Shown here: positions 1 to 9,841 of the stretch, piece by piece
How positions within the stretch are numbered: the first letter of the stretch is position 1
How the letters are laid out: each line of letters starts with the position of its first letter
Program-made: the position numbers and the translations under genes
The notes under the pieces: generated by a model
The model's input: only the letters and a program-made list of their open reading frames with translations
The model's database searches: none
Told to the model about the DNA's origin: nothing
Assembly: GCF_013414345.1 (NCBI RefSeq)
Contig: NZ_CP058670.1
Span: 2,170,001 to 2,234,000, forward strand
Direction of reading: 5' to 3'
Source: Microcella indica
GTDB lineage: Bacteria > Actinomycetota > Actinomycetes > Actinomycetales > Microbacteriaceae
Length of the DNA stretch: 64,000 nt

Positions 1-594
1 CCGGATCTCGTTGTACCGCGTCGCGAACGACGCCAGATCGGAGGAGGTCGTGCCCGCGACGCCGCCGGCAGACGTCGTGCCGGGCGCGCCGCCGGTGGAG
101 CCGCCGATCGCCGCCGGGCAGGCCGGGGGCTCCGGTGCGGGCGGAGGCTTCGGGGCGGGGGCGGGCTCGCTCGAGCCCGAACCGCCTGATGACCCACCGG
201 ACGATGAGCCGCCGCTCGACGAGCCGCTCGACGACGAGCCCTCGCCGGATGCGCTGCCCCCTGCGGAGCTGCCGGAGGAATCGCTGCCCGACCGGTTCGA
301 TCCGGAGGAGGTGCCGACGGCGACGGGCTTCTGCGCGGAGTGCTCGGTGTCGCTGTCGCGAGAATCGTCGTCGGCGGCCTCGATCACGGAGCGTTCGACC
401 ATCTCGATGATCCGGATGCTCGACTCGTCCTGTGACCCGCGGGTCTCGATCCCGGAGATCACGGGCGAGCTGCTCGCGGCTCCGGCGCTGTCGCTCGCGA
501 CGCCGGCCGCCTCGCCGCTCGTACCCCCGAAAATCGGCACGATGACGAGAAGGACCGTCGTGAGAGCGCTTCCCGCGATCACGGATCGAAACAT
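1..594 (-). CDS. Secreted Ser/Gly/Pro-rich protein, possibly CAP-domain (3' part beyond window)
   Basis: The reading frame is open from an ATG at 594 to the window edge (198 codons), so the protein is truncated here. Residues 1-30 form a signal peptide: Arg near the start, then a hydrophobic stretch ending in a small-residue region. A low-complexity linker rich in Ser and Gly, then Pro, occupies roughly residues 95-150, as in wall-spanning or exported actinobacterial proteins. The last visible residues, DLASFATRYNEIR, resemble the opening helix of a CAP/SCP domain, which would lie outside the window. The signal peptide and linker are seen directly; the CAP assignment rests on one short helix and is weak. 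The Gly/Ser linker gives a strong but spurious open frame on the other strand. Confidence 0.6.
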   Translation of the reverse strand, partial: MFRSVIAGSALTTVLLVIVPIFGGTSGEAAGVASDSAGAASSSPVISGIETRGSQDESSIRIIEMVERSVIEAADDDSRDSDTEHSAQKPVAVGTSSGSNRSGSDSSGSSAGGSASGEGSSSSGSSSGGSSSGGSSGGSGSSEPAPAPKPPPAPEPPACPAAIGGSTGGAPGTTSAGGVAGTTSSDLASFATRYNEIR

Positions 595-787
595 GTGAGG
601 CTCCCCCCGAGCCGGATGGCTCGAACCTGTGGACACACGGCCCCCCGGCCGCTGGTGCCACGGTATGGTGCGCTGTCGCTCCTCGACAAGTGCGTCTGGT
701 CGCAAAACGAACAGATCACCCGCGAAGTGGGGGCGTCAGAGACCCCCGGCGCCCCCCGAATGAGGCACAGGGTGACGGCTGACGCGG

Positions 788-976
788 GTGGAAGACCGTG
801 GTGCCGGCTGCGGGCGTGGAGCACCGCTCCACGCTGAGAGCCACTCCTGCGCGGCGCCGAGCGAGAGGGTGGAAGACCGTGGTGCCGGCTGCGGGCGTGG
901 AGCACCGCTCCACGCTGAGAGCGACTCCTGCGCGGCGCCGAGCGCGAGGGCAGAAAACAGTGGTGCCGGCTGCGGG
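788..976. repeat. 81-bp tandem repeat carrying copies of the tRNA-Thr 3' end
   Basis: Two near-identical 81-bp units begin at 788 and 869, and a third partial unit runs into the tRNA. The 16-mer tggtgccggctgcggg occurs at 799, 880 and 961, exactly 81 apart; the copy at 961 is the 3' end (with CCA) of the neighbouring tRNA-Thr read on the minus strand. Each full unit also has a perfect hairpin, gcgtggagc-acc-gctccacgc (814-834 and 895-915). The gap from 595 to 960 holds no gene: it contains this repeat and, at 595-787, the probable promoter region of the secreted-protein gene, in which I see no clear motif. Confidence 0.85.
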
Positions 977-1036
977 ACTTGAACCCGCAACCTTCCGATT
1001 ACAAGTCGGGTGCGCTACCAGTTGCGCCAAGCCGGC
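961..1036 (-). tRNA. tRNA-Thr (anticodon TGT)
   Basis: The minus strand reads GCCGGCT as the 5' acceptor arm, an anticodon loop CTTGTAA with anticodon TGT, and a T arm GCGGG-TTCAAGT-CCCGC followed by AGCCGGC, the discriminator A and an encoded CCA. The cloverleaf is complete, 76 nt with CCA. It decodes ACA and, by wobble, other Thr codons. Its last 16 nt recur twice downstream in the tandem repeat. Confidence 0.95.
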
Positions 1037-1084
1037 GAGCGCGCTCGCGGGGAGCGACGCCGTGTGAAGACTACCGCCGTACTG

Positions 1085-2017
1085 CTACGGGCTGGGTGTC
1101 GGCGTCGGTGTCGGCGTGGGGTTGGTGGCGAACTCGGCCCCGGCCGCTTCGAGAACGAACTGCGAGAACTCGGACTGCTCGAAGGGGTACCGGAACTCGA
1201 AGAGGTCGCCGTTGACGAACACCGCGGGGGTGCCCGCGATGCTCTCCGCACTCGTGCTGGCGATGGGCAGCGGCCCCTCGAGAGCGCGGTCTGTCGCCGC
1301 CCGTACCCAATCGCGGAAGCGGAGATCCTGCACGCACTTCTCCACGGCGTTGAGGGTCACGGTGCTCGCGTCCACACCGGCCCTGGCCGCCAGTTCGACG
1401 AGCTCCTCGTCCGTGAGCCCCGGGGTGCCCTCTTCCGGCTGGTTGGCGAAGAGCGCCTCGTGGAAGTCGAGGAACCGGTTCGGGGCGTAGTTGGCCACGC
1501 AGGCGGCGGCATTGGCTGAGCGCAGGGAGTAGCGGGTGCCCGCCGAGAGGTTGGTGAGGGTCGAGAGGGGGTGGTACTCGACGGTCGCCGCGCCCGACTC
1601 GATGAGGGTGCGGATGAGCTCGCCGTTCTCGTCGTCGAACTCCGCACAGCGAGGGCAGAGGTAGTCGATGAAGATCTGAATCTCCACGACACCGGCCGGA
1701 TTCGGCTCGGAGGGGATCGGCCGTGCCCCGGCGGGCCGGGCGGGCGTCGCGACGGCCTCGAAGCCCTGCCCGATCTTGATGCCGTCGCTCGCCATGTTGA
1801 GGGGCCCGTCGCCCTCCGGCCGCACCGAGTTGGTGAGCACGAGCGCAACGACCGCGATGATCGCGACCACGACCACGGCGATGCTGCCCTGCACGATCCA
1901 GAGAGTGCGCCTCTCCTTCTTGCGCTGCGATTCGCGCAGCGCTCGCGCCTTCTCACGGGCCTCGGCGCGCCGCTCGCCCCGGGTCGGGGTGTGCGCGGGA
2001 GGGAGGGCCTCGTTCAT
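1085..2017 (-). CDS. Membrane-anchored DsbA-family thiol-disulfide oxidoreductase
   Basis: A 310-residue protein. Residues 10-38 are a highly charged Arg/Lys/Glu cytosolic segment, 40-62 a transmembrane anchor, and the remainder a DsbA/thioredoxin-fold domain facing outward. The redox motif is CPRC at 121-124, preceded by FIDYLCP as in DsbA-like thioredoxin_4 proteins. A TP dipeptide in IAGTPAVFVNG near residue 270 supplies the cis-proline next to the active site. The C-terminus is a short Thr-Pro repeat. Actinobacteria use such proteins to form or isomerise disulfides in exported proteins. The particular partner is unknown. It is followed downstream by tRNA-Thr, so it looks monocistronic. 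Confidence 0.85.
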   Translation of the reverse strand: MNEALPPAHTPTRGERRAEAREKARALRESQRKKERRTLWIVQGSIAVVVVAIIAVVALVLTNSVRPEGDGPLNMASDGIKIGQGFEAVATPARPAGARPIPSEPNPAGVVEIQIFIDYLCPRCAEFDDENGELIRTLIESGAATVEYHPLSTLTNLSAGTRYSLRSANAAACVANYAPNRFLDFHEALFANQPEEGTPGLTDEELVELAARAGVDASTVTLNAVEKCVQDLRFRDWVRAATDRALEGPLPIASTSAESIAGTPAVFVNGDLFEFRYPFEQSEFSQFVLEAAGAEFATNPTPTPTPTPSP

Positions 2018-2237
2018 GCAACCTCACTCACAGGGATGGGACGTGCTTCGCCGTCCGTCGTTGGGCGGCGCCGTCGGGCGCCCCCACGATGGTACCCGTC
2101 GCCGATGACCCCACCCCCCATGCGAGGGTCGTGCCATACTGATCCTTGGTGACCGAGGGCGTTCCACCGCTCGCGGGCATCATCCATTCACTACGGATCG
2201 TCCGGCACGTACCTGCCGGTGAAGGAGAAAGTTCACA

Positions 2238-3338
<1,101 letters not shown>

Positions 3339-3361
3339 GCGGCACGGCTCGCGCAGAGTCC

Positions 3362-3405
3362 GAGGGCGGGCGGTGTCTCACGACACCCCCGCCCTCCGCT
3401 CTTTT
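3362..3405 (+). terminator. Intrinsic terminator after the msmX-type gene
   Basis: A G/C-rich hairpin, GAGGGCGGG-c-GGTGTC paired with GACACC-CCCGCCCTC around a TCAC loop, is followed by CGCTCTTTT. It lies 23 bases after the ATPase stop codon. Because it spans the region of an apparent upstream ATG at 3373, it argues for the later start of the next gene. Confidence 0.8.
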
Positions 3406-3471
3406 CTCGCTCCGCCCAGCCCTTCACCCCCGTCGCCCAGACCCGTCGACGACACCACGAGAGAGACCCCT

Positions 3472-4785
3472 GTGAGCGCATCCCTCACCATCACCTCCGC
3501 GGTCACCGACCCTGGCCTGCTCGACTTGCCGTGGCACGAGCCGCTGGACGTGTGGCCCGACGATGCGATCGCGACTCTGCCCAAGGGCATCTCCCGCCAC
3601 CTCGTGCGCTTCGTGCACTTGAGCGACTACGTGGTCGCGATCAAGGAGACGACGGAGGAGATGGCACGGCGCGAGTACGACGTGCTGCGCACGCTGCAGC
3701 GCATGGACATCCCCTGCGTCGAGCCCGTGGCCGTCATCACGGGGCGCCTGGACGAGAAGGGTGAGCCGCTCATGCCCGTGCTCGTCACCCGGCACCTGCG
3801 GTTCTCCCTCCCCTATCGCGCCCTGTACTCGCAGACGCTGCGCACCGATACCGCGACGCGCCTCGTGGATGCTCTCGCCGTGCTTCTCGTGCGCCTCCAC
3901 ATCGCCGGATTCTTCTGGGGAGACGTCTCCCTCTCCAACACGCTCTTCCGGCGCGACGCCGGCTCCTTCGCCGCCTACCTGGTCGACGCCGAGACGGGTC
4001 AGCTCTACTCGGGAGGCCTCTCCAACGGCCAGCGCGAGAACGATCTCGAGATCGCTCGCGTCAATATCGCCGGCGAGCTGCTCGACCTGGAGGCCGGTGG
4101 GCGACTCGACGAGAGCATCGACGCGATCGAGACCAGCAACGGCATCATCGAGTCGTATCGCACGTTGTGGAAAGAATTGACCGGCTGGGAGTCGTTCGAC
4201 AAGACCGAGCGCTGGCGCATCAACCAGCGGGTCGAACGGCTCAACGACCTCGGCTTCGACATCGAGGAGCTCGCGATCACGACGGACGGCGCGAGCACGC
4301 AGGTGCGCATCCAGCCCAAGGTCGTGGATGCTGGTCACCACACGAGGCGCCTGCTGCGGCTGACCGGTATCGACGCGGGAGAGAACCAGGCGAGGCGACT
4401 ACTCAACGACCTCGACGCGTACACCGCCTCCACCTATCCGGGCAGGAAGGTGGACGACGAGGTCGTCGCGCACGAGTGGCTCGCGCGCGTCTTCGAGCCC
4501 GTCGTGCGCGCTATTCCGAGAGACCTCCGCGGCAAACTCGAAGCGCCCGAAGTCTTCCACCAGCTGCTCGAGCACCGCTGGTACCTCTCGCAGAACGAGT
4601 CGCGCGCCATTCCGCTCGCCGAGGCGCTCAGCTCCTACATCGACACGGTGCTGCGCCACCGTCGCGACGAAGCGACGGTGATCGCGCCCGTGACGGAGAC
4701 GATCTCGATGCCCGCGCTCGACACCGCTGCGATACCGCTCAGCGACGACGACGTGGTCGACGGATCCTGGCGCGACAAGGTGTGA
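3472..4785 (+). CDS. DUF4032-family protein with lipopolysaccharide-kinase-like fold
   Basis: I chose GTG 3472 (437 residues) because it follows GAGAGAG and because the earlier in-frame ATG at 3373 lies inside a terminator hairpin. The N-terminal half resembles the Kdo/WaaP-type small-kinase fold: a conserved Lys in VVAIKETTEE, the catalytic-loop-like motif FFWGDVSLSNTLF (Asp and Asn in kinase positions) and YLVDAETG as a DFG equivalent. The C-terminal half matches the actinobacterial DUF4032 domain. The protein has no signal peptide or membrane segment. Its substrate is unknown; kinase activity is an inference from the motifs. Confidence 0.75.
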   Translation: MSASLTITSAVTDPGLLDLPWHEPLDVWPDDAIATLPKGISRHLVRFVHLSDYVVAIKETTEEMARREYDVLRTLQRMDIPCVEPVAVITGRLDEKGEPLMPVLVTRHLRFSLPYRALYSQTLRTDTATRLVDALAVLLVRLHIAGFFWGDVSLSNTLFRRDAGSFAAYLVDAETGQLYSGGLSNGQRENDLEIARVNIAGELLDLEAGGRLDESIDAIETSNGIIESYRTLWKELTGWESFDKTERWRINQRVERLNDLGFDIEELAITTDGASTQVRIQPKVVDAGHHTRRLLRLTGIDAGENQARRLLNDLDAYTASTYPGRKVDDEVVAHEWLARVFEPVVRAIPRDLRGKLEAPEVFHQLLEHRWYLSQNESRAIPLAEALSSYIDTVLRHRRDEATVIAPVTETISMPALDTAAIPLSDDDVVDGSWRDKV

Positions 4786-4836
4786 ACCGCAGCCGAGGGA
4801 AGCCTGCCTCGCAGCCCCCTCGGCGGCGGACAGCGA

Positions 4837-6198
4837 TCACGCCAGGATCGTGAGCGGGTGCTCGATGCGCGCGACGAAGGCGGCGAGCCAGCGCGCGGCG
4901 AGCGCGCCATCCCACGCCCGGTGATCGGCCGACAGCGTGACCGACATGACCGAGCCGACCTCGAGGGAGCCGTCGACGACCACCGGCATCTGCCGAGCCG
5001 CGCCGACCGCAAGGATGCCCGCCTGCGGCGGGTTGATGATCGCGCTGAACGACTGCGTGCCGAACATCCCGAGGTTCGAGACGGCGAAGCTTCCGCCCTC
5101 CATCTCATCGGGGCGCAGCTTGCCGCCGCGACCGCGCTCGGCGAGGTCGGCGATCTGCGCGCCGAGAGCCGAGACGCTGAGCCCCTCGACGCCGCGCAGG
5201 ATGGGCATGACGAGCCCGTCATCGAGCGAGACCGCGATGCCGATGTCGACGGAGCCGTGCTGGAGCATACCGTCATCGCTCCAGGTGCGGTTCGCCTCCG
5301 GCACATCGCGGAAAGCTCCAGCGACCGCCTTGACGACGAGGTCGTTGACACTCACCTTCACCGTGCCCGCTGCGTTGATCTCGGCGCGCATCGCGAGCAG
5401 CGCATCCACGCGGCAGTCGGCCGTGAGATAGAAGTGCGGCACCTGGTTCTTGCTCTCGGTGAGCCGACGCGCAATGGTCTTGCGCGTGCGGCTGTGCGGC
5501 ACGAGCTCCGGCTCGGCACCCGGCGCCGTCGCGGCAGCGGGCGCCGCCTGCGCTGGTGCGCTCGAGGGCGGTGCGCTGGCCGGCGAGGCAGGAGCCGAGG
5601 CCTTGCCCGAGTCGGTGAGCAGCGCCTCGATGTCGCGGCGCACGATGCGACCGTCGGGGCCGGAACCCCGCACGTCGTCGAGGGAGAGGCCGTGCTCGCG
5701 CGCGAGACGGCGCACGAGTGGGCTGATGAACCGTCGACCCGAGGGGGGCTCGTCGGTCGCGCGCGGAGCAGGGGCGCTGCTGGCGCTGGGCGCATCCGCC
5801 GCGATCGAGGCTGATGCCGGCGTCGGAGCCGACGCTGACTCCACCTCGGCCTCGGCGACCGGCGCCGCCGACTCGGGGTCGGTAGCGGAGGGCGATGCGG
5901 CGACGGTCTGGGGCTGAGTCTCCGCGGCGGGTGCCGCTGGCGCGCTCTCTGCCGACTCGCCGGCCTGCCCGACGACGGCGATCGGCGCACCGACATCGAT
6001 CGAGTCGCCCTCGGCGACGAGCAGCTCGAGCACCGTGCCCGCCGTCTCGGCGGTGTACTCGACGACGGCCTTCTCCGTCTCGATCTCGGCGAAGGGCTGG
6101 CCGACGGCGATCTCGTCACCCGCGGCGACGAGCCACTTCTGCACTGCCGCCTCGGTGACGTTCGCGAGCACCTCCGGCATGCGGATGGTCGTCGACAT
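4837..6198 (-). CDS. 2-oxoacid dehydrogenase E2, dihydrolipoamide acyltransferase
   Basis: A 453-residue E2 subunit that passes the acyl group from E1 through its lipoyl arm to CoA. Residues 1-78 are a lipoyl domain with the modified lysine in ETEKAVVEY (K43). An Ala/Pro/Ser/Glu-rich linker follows, then a peripheral-subunit-binding domain (FISPLVRRLAREHGLSLDDV, about 155-190), and the catalytic trimer-forming domain with the HxxxDG motif as HRAWDGALAARW near the C-terminus. The start overlaps the E1 stop by one base (TGATG), indicating translational coupling. No E3 is encoded nearby. The linked E1 suggests a branched-chain or related 2-oxoacid; the exact substrate is not deducible. Confidence 0.9.
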   Translation of the reverse strand: MSTTIRMPEVLANVTEAAVQKWLVAAGDEIAVGQPFAEIETEKAVVEYTAETAGTVLELLVAEGDSIDVGAPIAVVGQAGESAESAPAAPAAETQPQTVAASPSATDPESAAPVAEAEVESASAPTPASASIAADAPSASSAPAPRATDEPPSGRRFISPLVRRLAREHGLSLDDVRGSGPDGRIVRRDIEALLTDSGKASAPASPASAPPSSAPAQAAPAAATAPGAEPELVPHSRTRKTIARRLTESKNQVPHFYLTADCRVDALLAMRAEINAAGTVKVSVNDLVVKAVAGAFRDVPEANRTWSDDGMLQHGSVDIGIAVSLDDGLVMPILRGVEGLSVSALGAQIADLAERGRGGKLRPDEMEGGSFAVSNLGMFGTQSFSAIINPPQAGILAVGAARQMPVVVDGSLEVGSVMSVTLSADHRAWDGALAARWLAAFVARIEHPLTILA

Positions 6199-8387
6199 CA
6201 GACCGCCCCTCCCGCGTGGCGGCGCACGGTCTCGAGACCGGCGACGACCTCCTCCGTGCGCGCGATCGCCGCACGCTCGAGCACTCGCGAGATCGACGGA
6301 GACGACTCAGCACCCGTCACGCGCTGCACGGGCTGGTCGAGCCAGTCGAACAGGCGCCTCTGAATCTCGTCGGCGAGCCAGCCGCCGTACGACGTGCCGA
6401 CCGCTCCCTGCTCGACGATGAGCACGGCGTTGGTCTTCTTGACGCTCTCCTCGATCGTCTCCCAGTCGAGAGAGGCCCGGTCGAGCCAGCGCAGGTCGAT
6501 GAGCTCGGCGTCCACGCCGGTCTGCTCGATCGCCTCGAGGCTGTGCTTGACCATGGAGAGGTAGCTGATGACCGTGACGTCCTTGCCCTCCCGGCGCACC
6601 GCGGCGTTCCCGGGAGGGATGATGTAGTCGAGGTCGCCCGCGATGATCTCGTCCTTCTCGCCGTAGAGGTCCACGTGCTCGATCACGAGCACCGGGTCGC
6701 CGAGCGCGAGAGCCGCGTTCATGAGGCCGACGTAGTCGGCGGCCGTCGAGGGGGCGACGATGCGCCAGCCGGCACTCGTCGCGAAGATGCCCGCCGGATC
6801 CATGAGGTGCTGCGAGCCGTAGCCCGAGCCCATCGCGACCTTCGTGCGCAGCACGAGAGGAACGGGGTCTTGACCGCCGAACATGTGCCGGGCCTTGCCG
6901 ATCTGATTGAAGACCTGGTCGGCGGCGACCCACAGGAAGTCCGGGTACATGAACTCGATGACGGGCACGAAGCGGCCGTCGAGGGCGAGCCCGCCACCGA
7001 GACCCGCGAAAGCGTTCTCGCTGATCGGCGTGCCGAGGGTGCGCTCGGGGAAGGCGGTGGCGAGGCCCTTCGTGGCGCCGTTCGTGCCGCCCTTGAGGCG
7101 ATGCACGTCCTCGCCGAGAACGAGGATGCGCTCGTCCTAGCCCATGCGGTGCTCCATGACGCTCGCCACGGCGTCGACGAACTTCACCTGCTCGCGCTCG
7201 CGAGTGTCGGTGAGCGGCTCGACCGCGCGGAGCTCCGCGAGCTCGCTCGCGTCCCCGCGCACACCCACGTCGACGAAGTCCGGGTCGGGCCAGAGCTCGG
7301 GGCGGATGCGCCGCTTGCCCTGCTTCTCGGGGTCGGCCTCGAGCAGGGGCTCGGTGGCCGCATCCATCGCTGCGAGGGCCTGATCGCGCACGGCCTGCAC
7401 GCCTGCCTCATCGATGTGGCCGAGCTTGATCATCTCGCGGGCGACGCGCTCGAGCGGGTCGCGCTTCTTCCACTCGGCCTCCTCCTCCTTCGTGCGGTAG
7501 CCGAAGGCGCTGCCGGGGTACGGGCCGTTCTGGTGGAAGAAGCGGTAGACCTCGGCCTCGACGACCGCCGGTCCTCCACCGCTGCGCATGACCTCGGCGG
7601 CCTGCTCCATGGCGAGGTGGACGGCGAGAGGGTCCATGCCGTCGACGCGCCAGGAGGGGATGCCGAAGCCCATGCCGCGCACCGACAGCCGCGTGTCGGC
7701 CGTGCTCTCCTCGATGCGGGTGGCGACGGCGTAGAAGTTGTTCTCGACGAAGAAGCACACCGGCAGCTTCCACGCCGCAGCGAGGTTCATCGATTCGAGC
7801 ACCGAGCCGATCTGCGCGGCGCCGTCACCGAAGTAGTTGATCGTGAGGTCGGTCGTGCCCGAGTGCTTCTGGGCGTAGGCGTTGCCGGTCGCCATGGGGG
7901 CGCCGACGCCGACGATCGCGTTGGTGCCGAGTGCGCCGGCCTCGAACCACTGCAGGTGCATCGAGCCGCCGCGACCCGCGCAGAATCCCTGCGCAAGGCC
8001 GAGGATCTCGGCGAGCGTGCGCTGCAGGACGCCCTGGAGGGTGTCGTCGACGAGGCTCGTGAGATCGAGCTTCCCCTGGCTCACGTGCGTGATCGCCTTG
8101 GCGAGGAACTGGTGGTGGCCGCGGTGCGAGCCGTTGACCGCGTCGGTCGTGCGCAGACCCACGATCGAGCCGACGGCGCCGCCCTCCTGCCCGATGCTCG
8201 AGTGGGCGGGGCCGTGCACGAGGCCCTCGCCGGCGAGCTCGAGCACGCGCTCCTCGAAGGCGCGGATGAGGTGCAGCTGCCCGAGCATGGTCGCGAGCAG
8301 GGCGGGGTCGGCGTTCTTCCAGTCGGCCGCTGTCGTCGACAGCTCGACCCACGGTGCGGTCGATTCCAAACGTCGTTGTCTCGCCAT
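6198..8387 (-). pseudogene. Fused E1 alpha/beta 2-oxoacid dehydrogenase interrupted by in-frame TAG
   Basis: From ATG 8387 (RBS GAAGGA) the frame encodes a complete E1 alpha with TPP motifs such as NYFGDGAAQIGS. It continues through the linker REREQVKFVDAVASVM, which is an E1 beta N-terminus, and stops at TAG 7137-7139. The same frame resumes with DERILVLGEDVH and the rest of E1 beta down to 6198. Total length is 730 codons, matching the fused alpha/beta E1 proteins known from actinobacteria. The beta half has no start of its own: its first start-type codon, GTG 7106, lies inside the conserved GEDVH motif. One base change (CAG, GAG or AAG to TAG) explains the break. It is either a recent pseudogene, a sequencing error or a read-through site. 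Without it, E2 has no intact E1 partner here. Confidence 0.85.
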
Positions 8388-8441
8388 GGCCGTTCCTTCG
8401 TCGAAGCGTGAACCCGCCGAACTACGGCGGTCGGTGCCGTC

Positions 8442-8470
8442 ACTGTAGACGGGATTGCATCCAATCACAA
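8442..8470 (-). promoter_or_regulatory. E1 promoter with embedded GntR-type operator
   Basis: On the minus strand a -35 TTGTGA (8465-8470) and a -10 TACAGT (8442-8447) are separated by exactly 17 bases. Lying largely between them is the inverted repeat GATTG-catc-CAATC (8453-8466), of the TTGnATnCAA type bound by FadR/FCD GntR proteins. A regulator binding there would block RNA polymerase. The GntR gene at 9080-9841 is the obvious candidate. Confidence 0.6.
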
Positions 8471-8513
8471 GATTTCTCCGGCTCTATCCTGGTCAGGAAG
8501 CCACTTGTGCGGG

Positions 8514-8526
8514 TATATTGCATCCA
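8514..8526 (+). promoter_or_regulatory. -10 element and second operator half-site upstream of the VOC gene
   Basis: TATATT at 8514-8519 is a good -10 for the rightward VOC-GntR-aldehyde dehydrogenase operon, and ATTGCATCCA (8517-8526) repeats the left part of the E1 operator. The same regulator could therefore control both divergent units. I see no convincing -35. Confidence 0.45.
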
Positions 8527-8555
8527 CGACGAGCGTGCGCGAGGAAGGGACGACG

Positions 8556-9083
8556 ATGCGGGGACTACCGGGACTGCGGGGCATGGAGCACATCGGCTTC
8601 ACCGTTCCCGACCTCGAGGAGGCCGACGACTTCTTCGTCAACGTCATCGGGTGCGAGCGCGTCTACTCGCTCGGCCCCTACGTGCGCGACGACGACTGGA
8701 TGGCGACGAACCTGAACGTCCACCCCCGCACGACCATCCCGGAGCTGCGCTTCTACCGCTGCGGCCACGGCTCCAACTTCGAGATCTTCCAGTACGACGC
8801 CGCCGACGGCCAGGCGCCCCAGCCCCGCAACAGCGACATCGGTGGCCACCACCTCGCCTTCTACGTCGACGACTTCGAGGCGGGTTTGCAGCATCTGCGC
8901 GACCACGGCGTGCGCATCCTCGGCGAACCGACCGACAGCAGCAACGCGAGCGAAGGGCAGCGCTGGGTGTACTTCCTCAGCCCGTGGGGCATGCAGCTCG
9001 AGCTCGTGAGCTACCCGAACGGCAAGGCGTACGAGCGGGATGCGCCCGTGCTGCTGTGGAACCCGAAGGACCCGGCAGCGTGA
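8556..9083 (+). CDS. VOC (glyoxalase/bleomycin-resistance) superfamily protein
   Basis: A 175-residue protein starting at ATG 8556 behind the RBS GAGGAAGGGA. It begins with GMEHIGFTVPDLEEADDFF, the classic first beta-alpha-beta module of VOC proteins. A second module has GGHHLAFYVDDFEAGLQHL, and the C-terminal strand WGMQLELVSYP carries the usual metal-binding Glu. The conserved His and Glu positions suggest a divalent-metal lyase, isomerase or dioxygenase. Its stop overlaps the GntR start, so it is operonic with the regulator and the aldehyde dehydrogenase, and it diverges from the E1-E2 operon. The substrate is unknown. Confidence 0.75.
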   Translation: MRGLPGLRGMEHIGFTVPDLEEADDFFVNVIGCERVYSLGPYVRDDDWMATNLNVHPRTTIPELRFYRCGHGSNFEIFQYDAADGQAPQPRNSDIGGHHLAFYVDDFEAGLQHLRDHGVRILGEPTDSSNASEGQRWVYFLSPWGMQLELVSYPNGKAYERDAPVLLWNPKDPAA

Positions 9084-9841
9084 GCGAATCCACCGTCGCG
9101 CCCTTCGTGCCGGCCACGAGCATCCCGGCCCCGCAGACCCGCGATGGCAACGCCAGCCTGCGCGTCGCCCGCGGGCTGCGCGAGGCGATCGTCGCCGGAG
9201 AATACCCGCCCGGCTCCCGCCTGCGGCAGGAGGAGATCGCCGAGCGGTTCGGGGCGAGCCGCGTTCCCGTGCGCGAGGCCCTCAAGGTGCTCGAGGCGGA
9301 CGGCCTCATCACGCTCGTCGCCAACGCCGGTGCGTGGGTCTCGCAGCTCACCCTCGCCGAGTGCGAGGAGGTCTACCAGACCCGCGAGCGCGTCGAGCCG
9401 CTCCTCCTCCGTCTCGCTGCCGCCAGCATCACCGACGAGACGCTCGACGAGCTGGACTCGCTCGCCGAGGCGATGGTGGCGACCGACGACGTCGAGGAGT
9501 TCCTGCGGCTCGACCGCGCCTTCCACCTGACGATGTACGCTGGCGCGCGCACCCTCGTGCTGAGCGACCTCGTCGAGCGGCTGTGGAACTCGACCCAGCC
9601 GTACCGGCGCGCGTACACGCTCATGATCGACGCCCACAGCCAGCGCATCGTGCACGACGAGCACCACATGCTCGTCACTGCGCTGCGTGAGGCTGACATC
9701 GACAGCGCCGAGAGGATCCTCGAGGGGCACATCCGACGCACGCGCCGTCGCCTCGCCGCGCACCCGCAGCTCTTCGCCGACACCACGACACACCGACCGA
9801 CCACACCTCGACAGAAGGGGCCATCATGGCCATCGCAGTGA
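9080..9841 (+). CDS. GntR-family transcriptional regulator, FCD type
   Basis: The 253-residue protein starts with GTG 9080 in a GTGA overlap with the VOC stop. Residues about 20-90 form a GntR winged helix (LRVARGLREAIVAGEYPPGSRL and RFGASRVPVREALKVLEADG). The rest is an all-helical FCD ligand-binding domain with metal-ligand histidines in RAFHLTMYAGA and in HDEHHMLVTAL. FCD regulators usually sense small carboxylates and repress nearby catabolic operons. The inverted repeat at 8453-8466 is its likely operator. It overlaps the start of the following aldehyde dehydrogenase by 16 bases. Confidence 0.88.
   Translation: MSESTVAPFVPATSIPAPQTRDGNASLRVARGLREAIVAGEYPPGSRLRQEEIAERFGASRVPVREALKVLEADGLITLVANAGAWVSQLTLAECEEVYQTRERVEPLLLRLAAASITDETLDELDSLAEAMVATDDVEEFLRLDRAFHLTMYAGARTLVLSDLVERLWNSTQPYRRAYTLMIDAHSQRIVHDEHHMLVTALREADIDSAERILEGHIRRTRRRLAAHPQLFADTTTHRPTTPRQKGPSWPSQ

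Noticed and set aside
788-976. Tandem repeats as a CRISPR array
   Set aside because: Units are contiguous 81-bp direct copies with no unique spacers and no cas genes nearby. The same holds for the 72-bp array at 16628.
7137-7139. TAG as a programmed amino-acid recoding site (pyrrolysine)
   Set aside because: No pyl genes or recoding structure are visible, and a second broken gene nearby also has a frameshift, which favours decay or sequence error.
6216-8411. 731-codon open frame on the plus strand opposite the E1 gene
   Set aside because: It is the antisense shadow of a high-GC gene; it has no family motif, and the minus-strand frame encodes a clear E1 enzyme.
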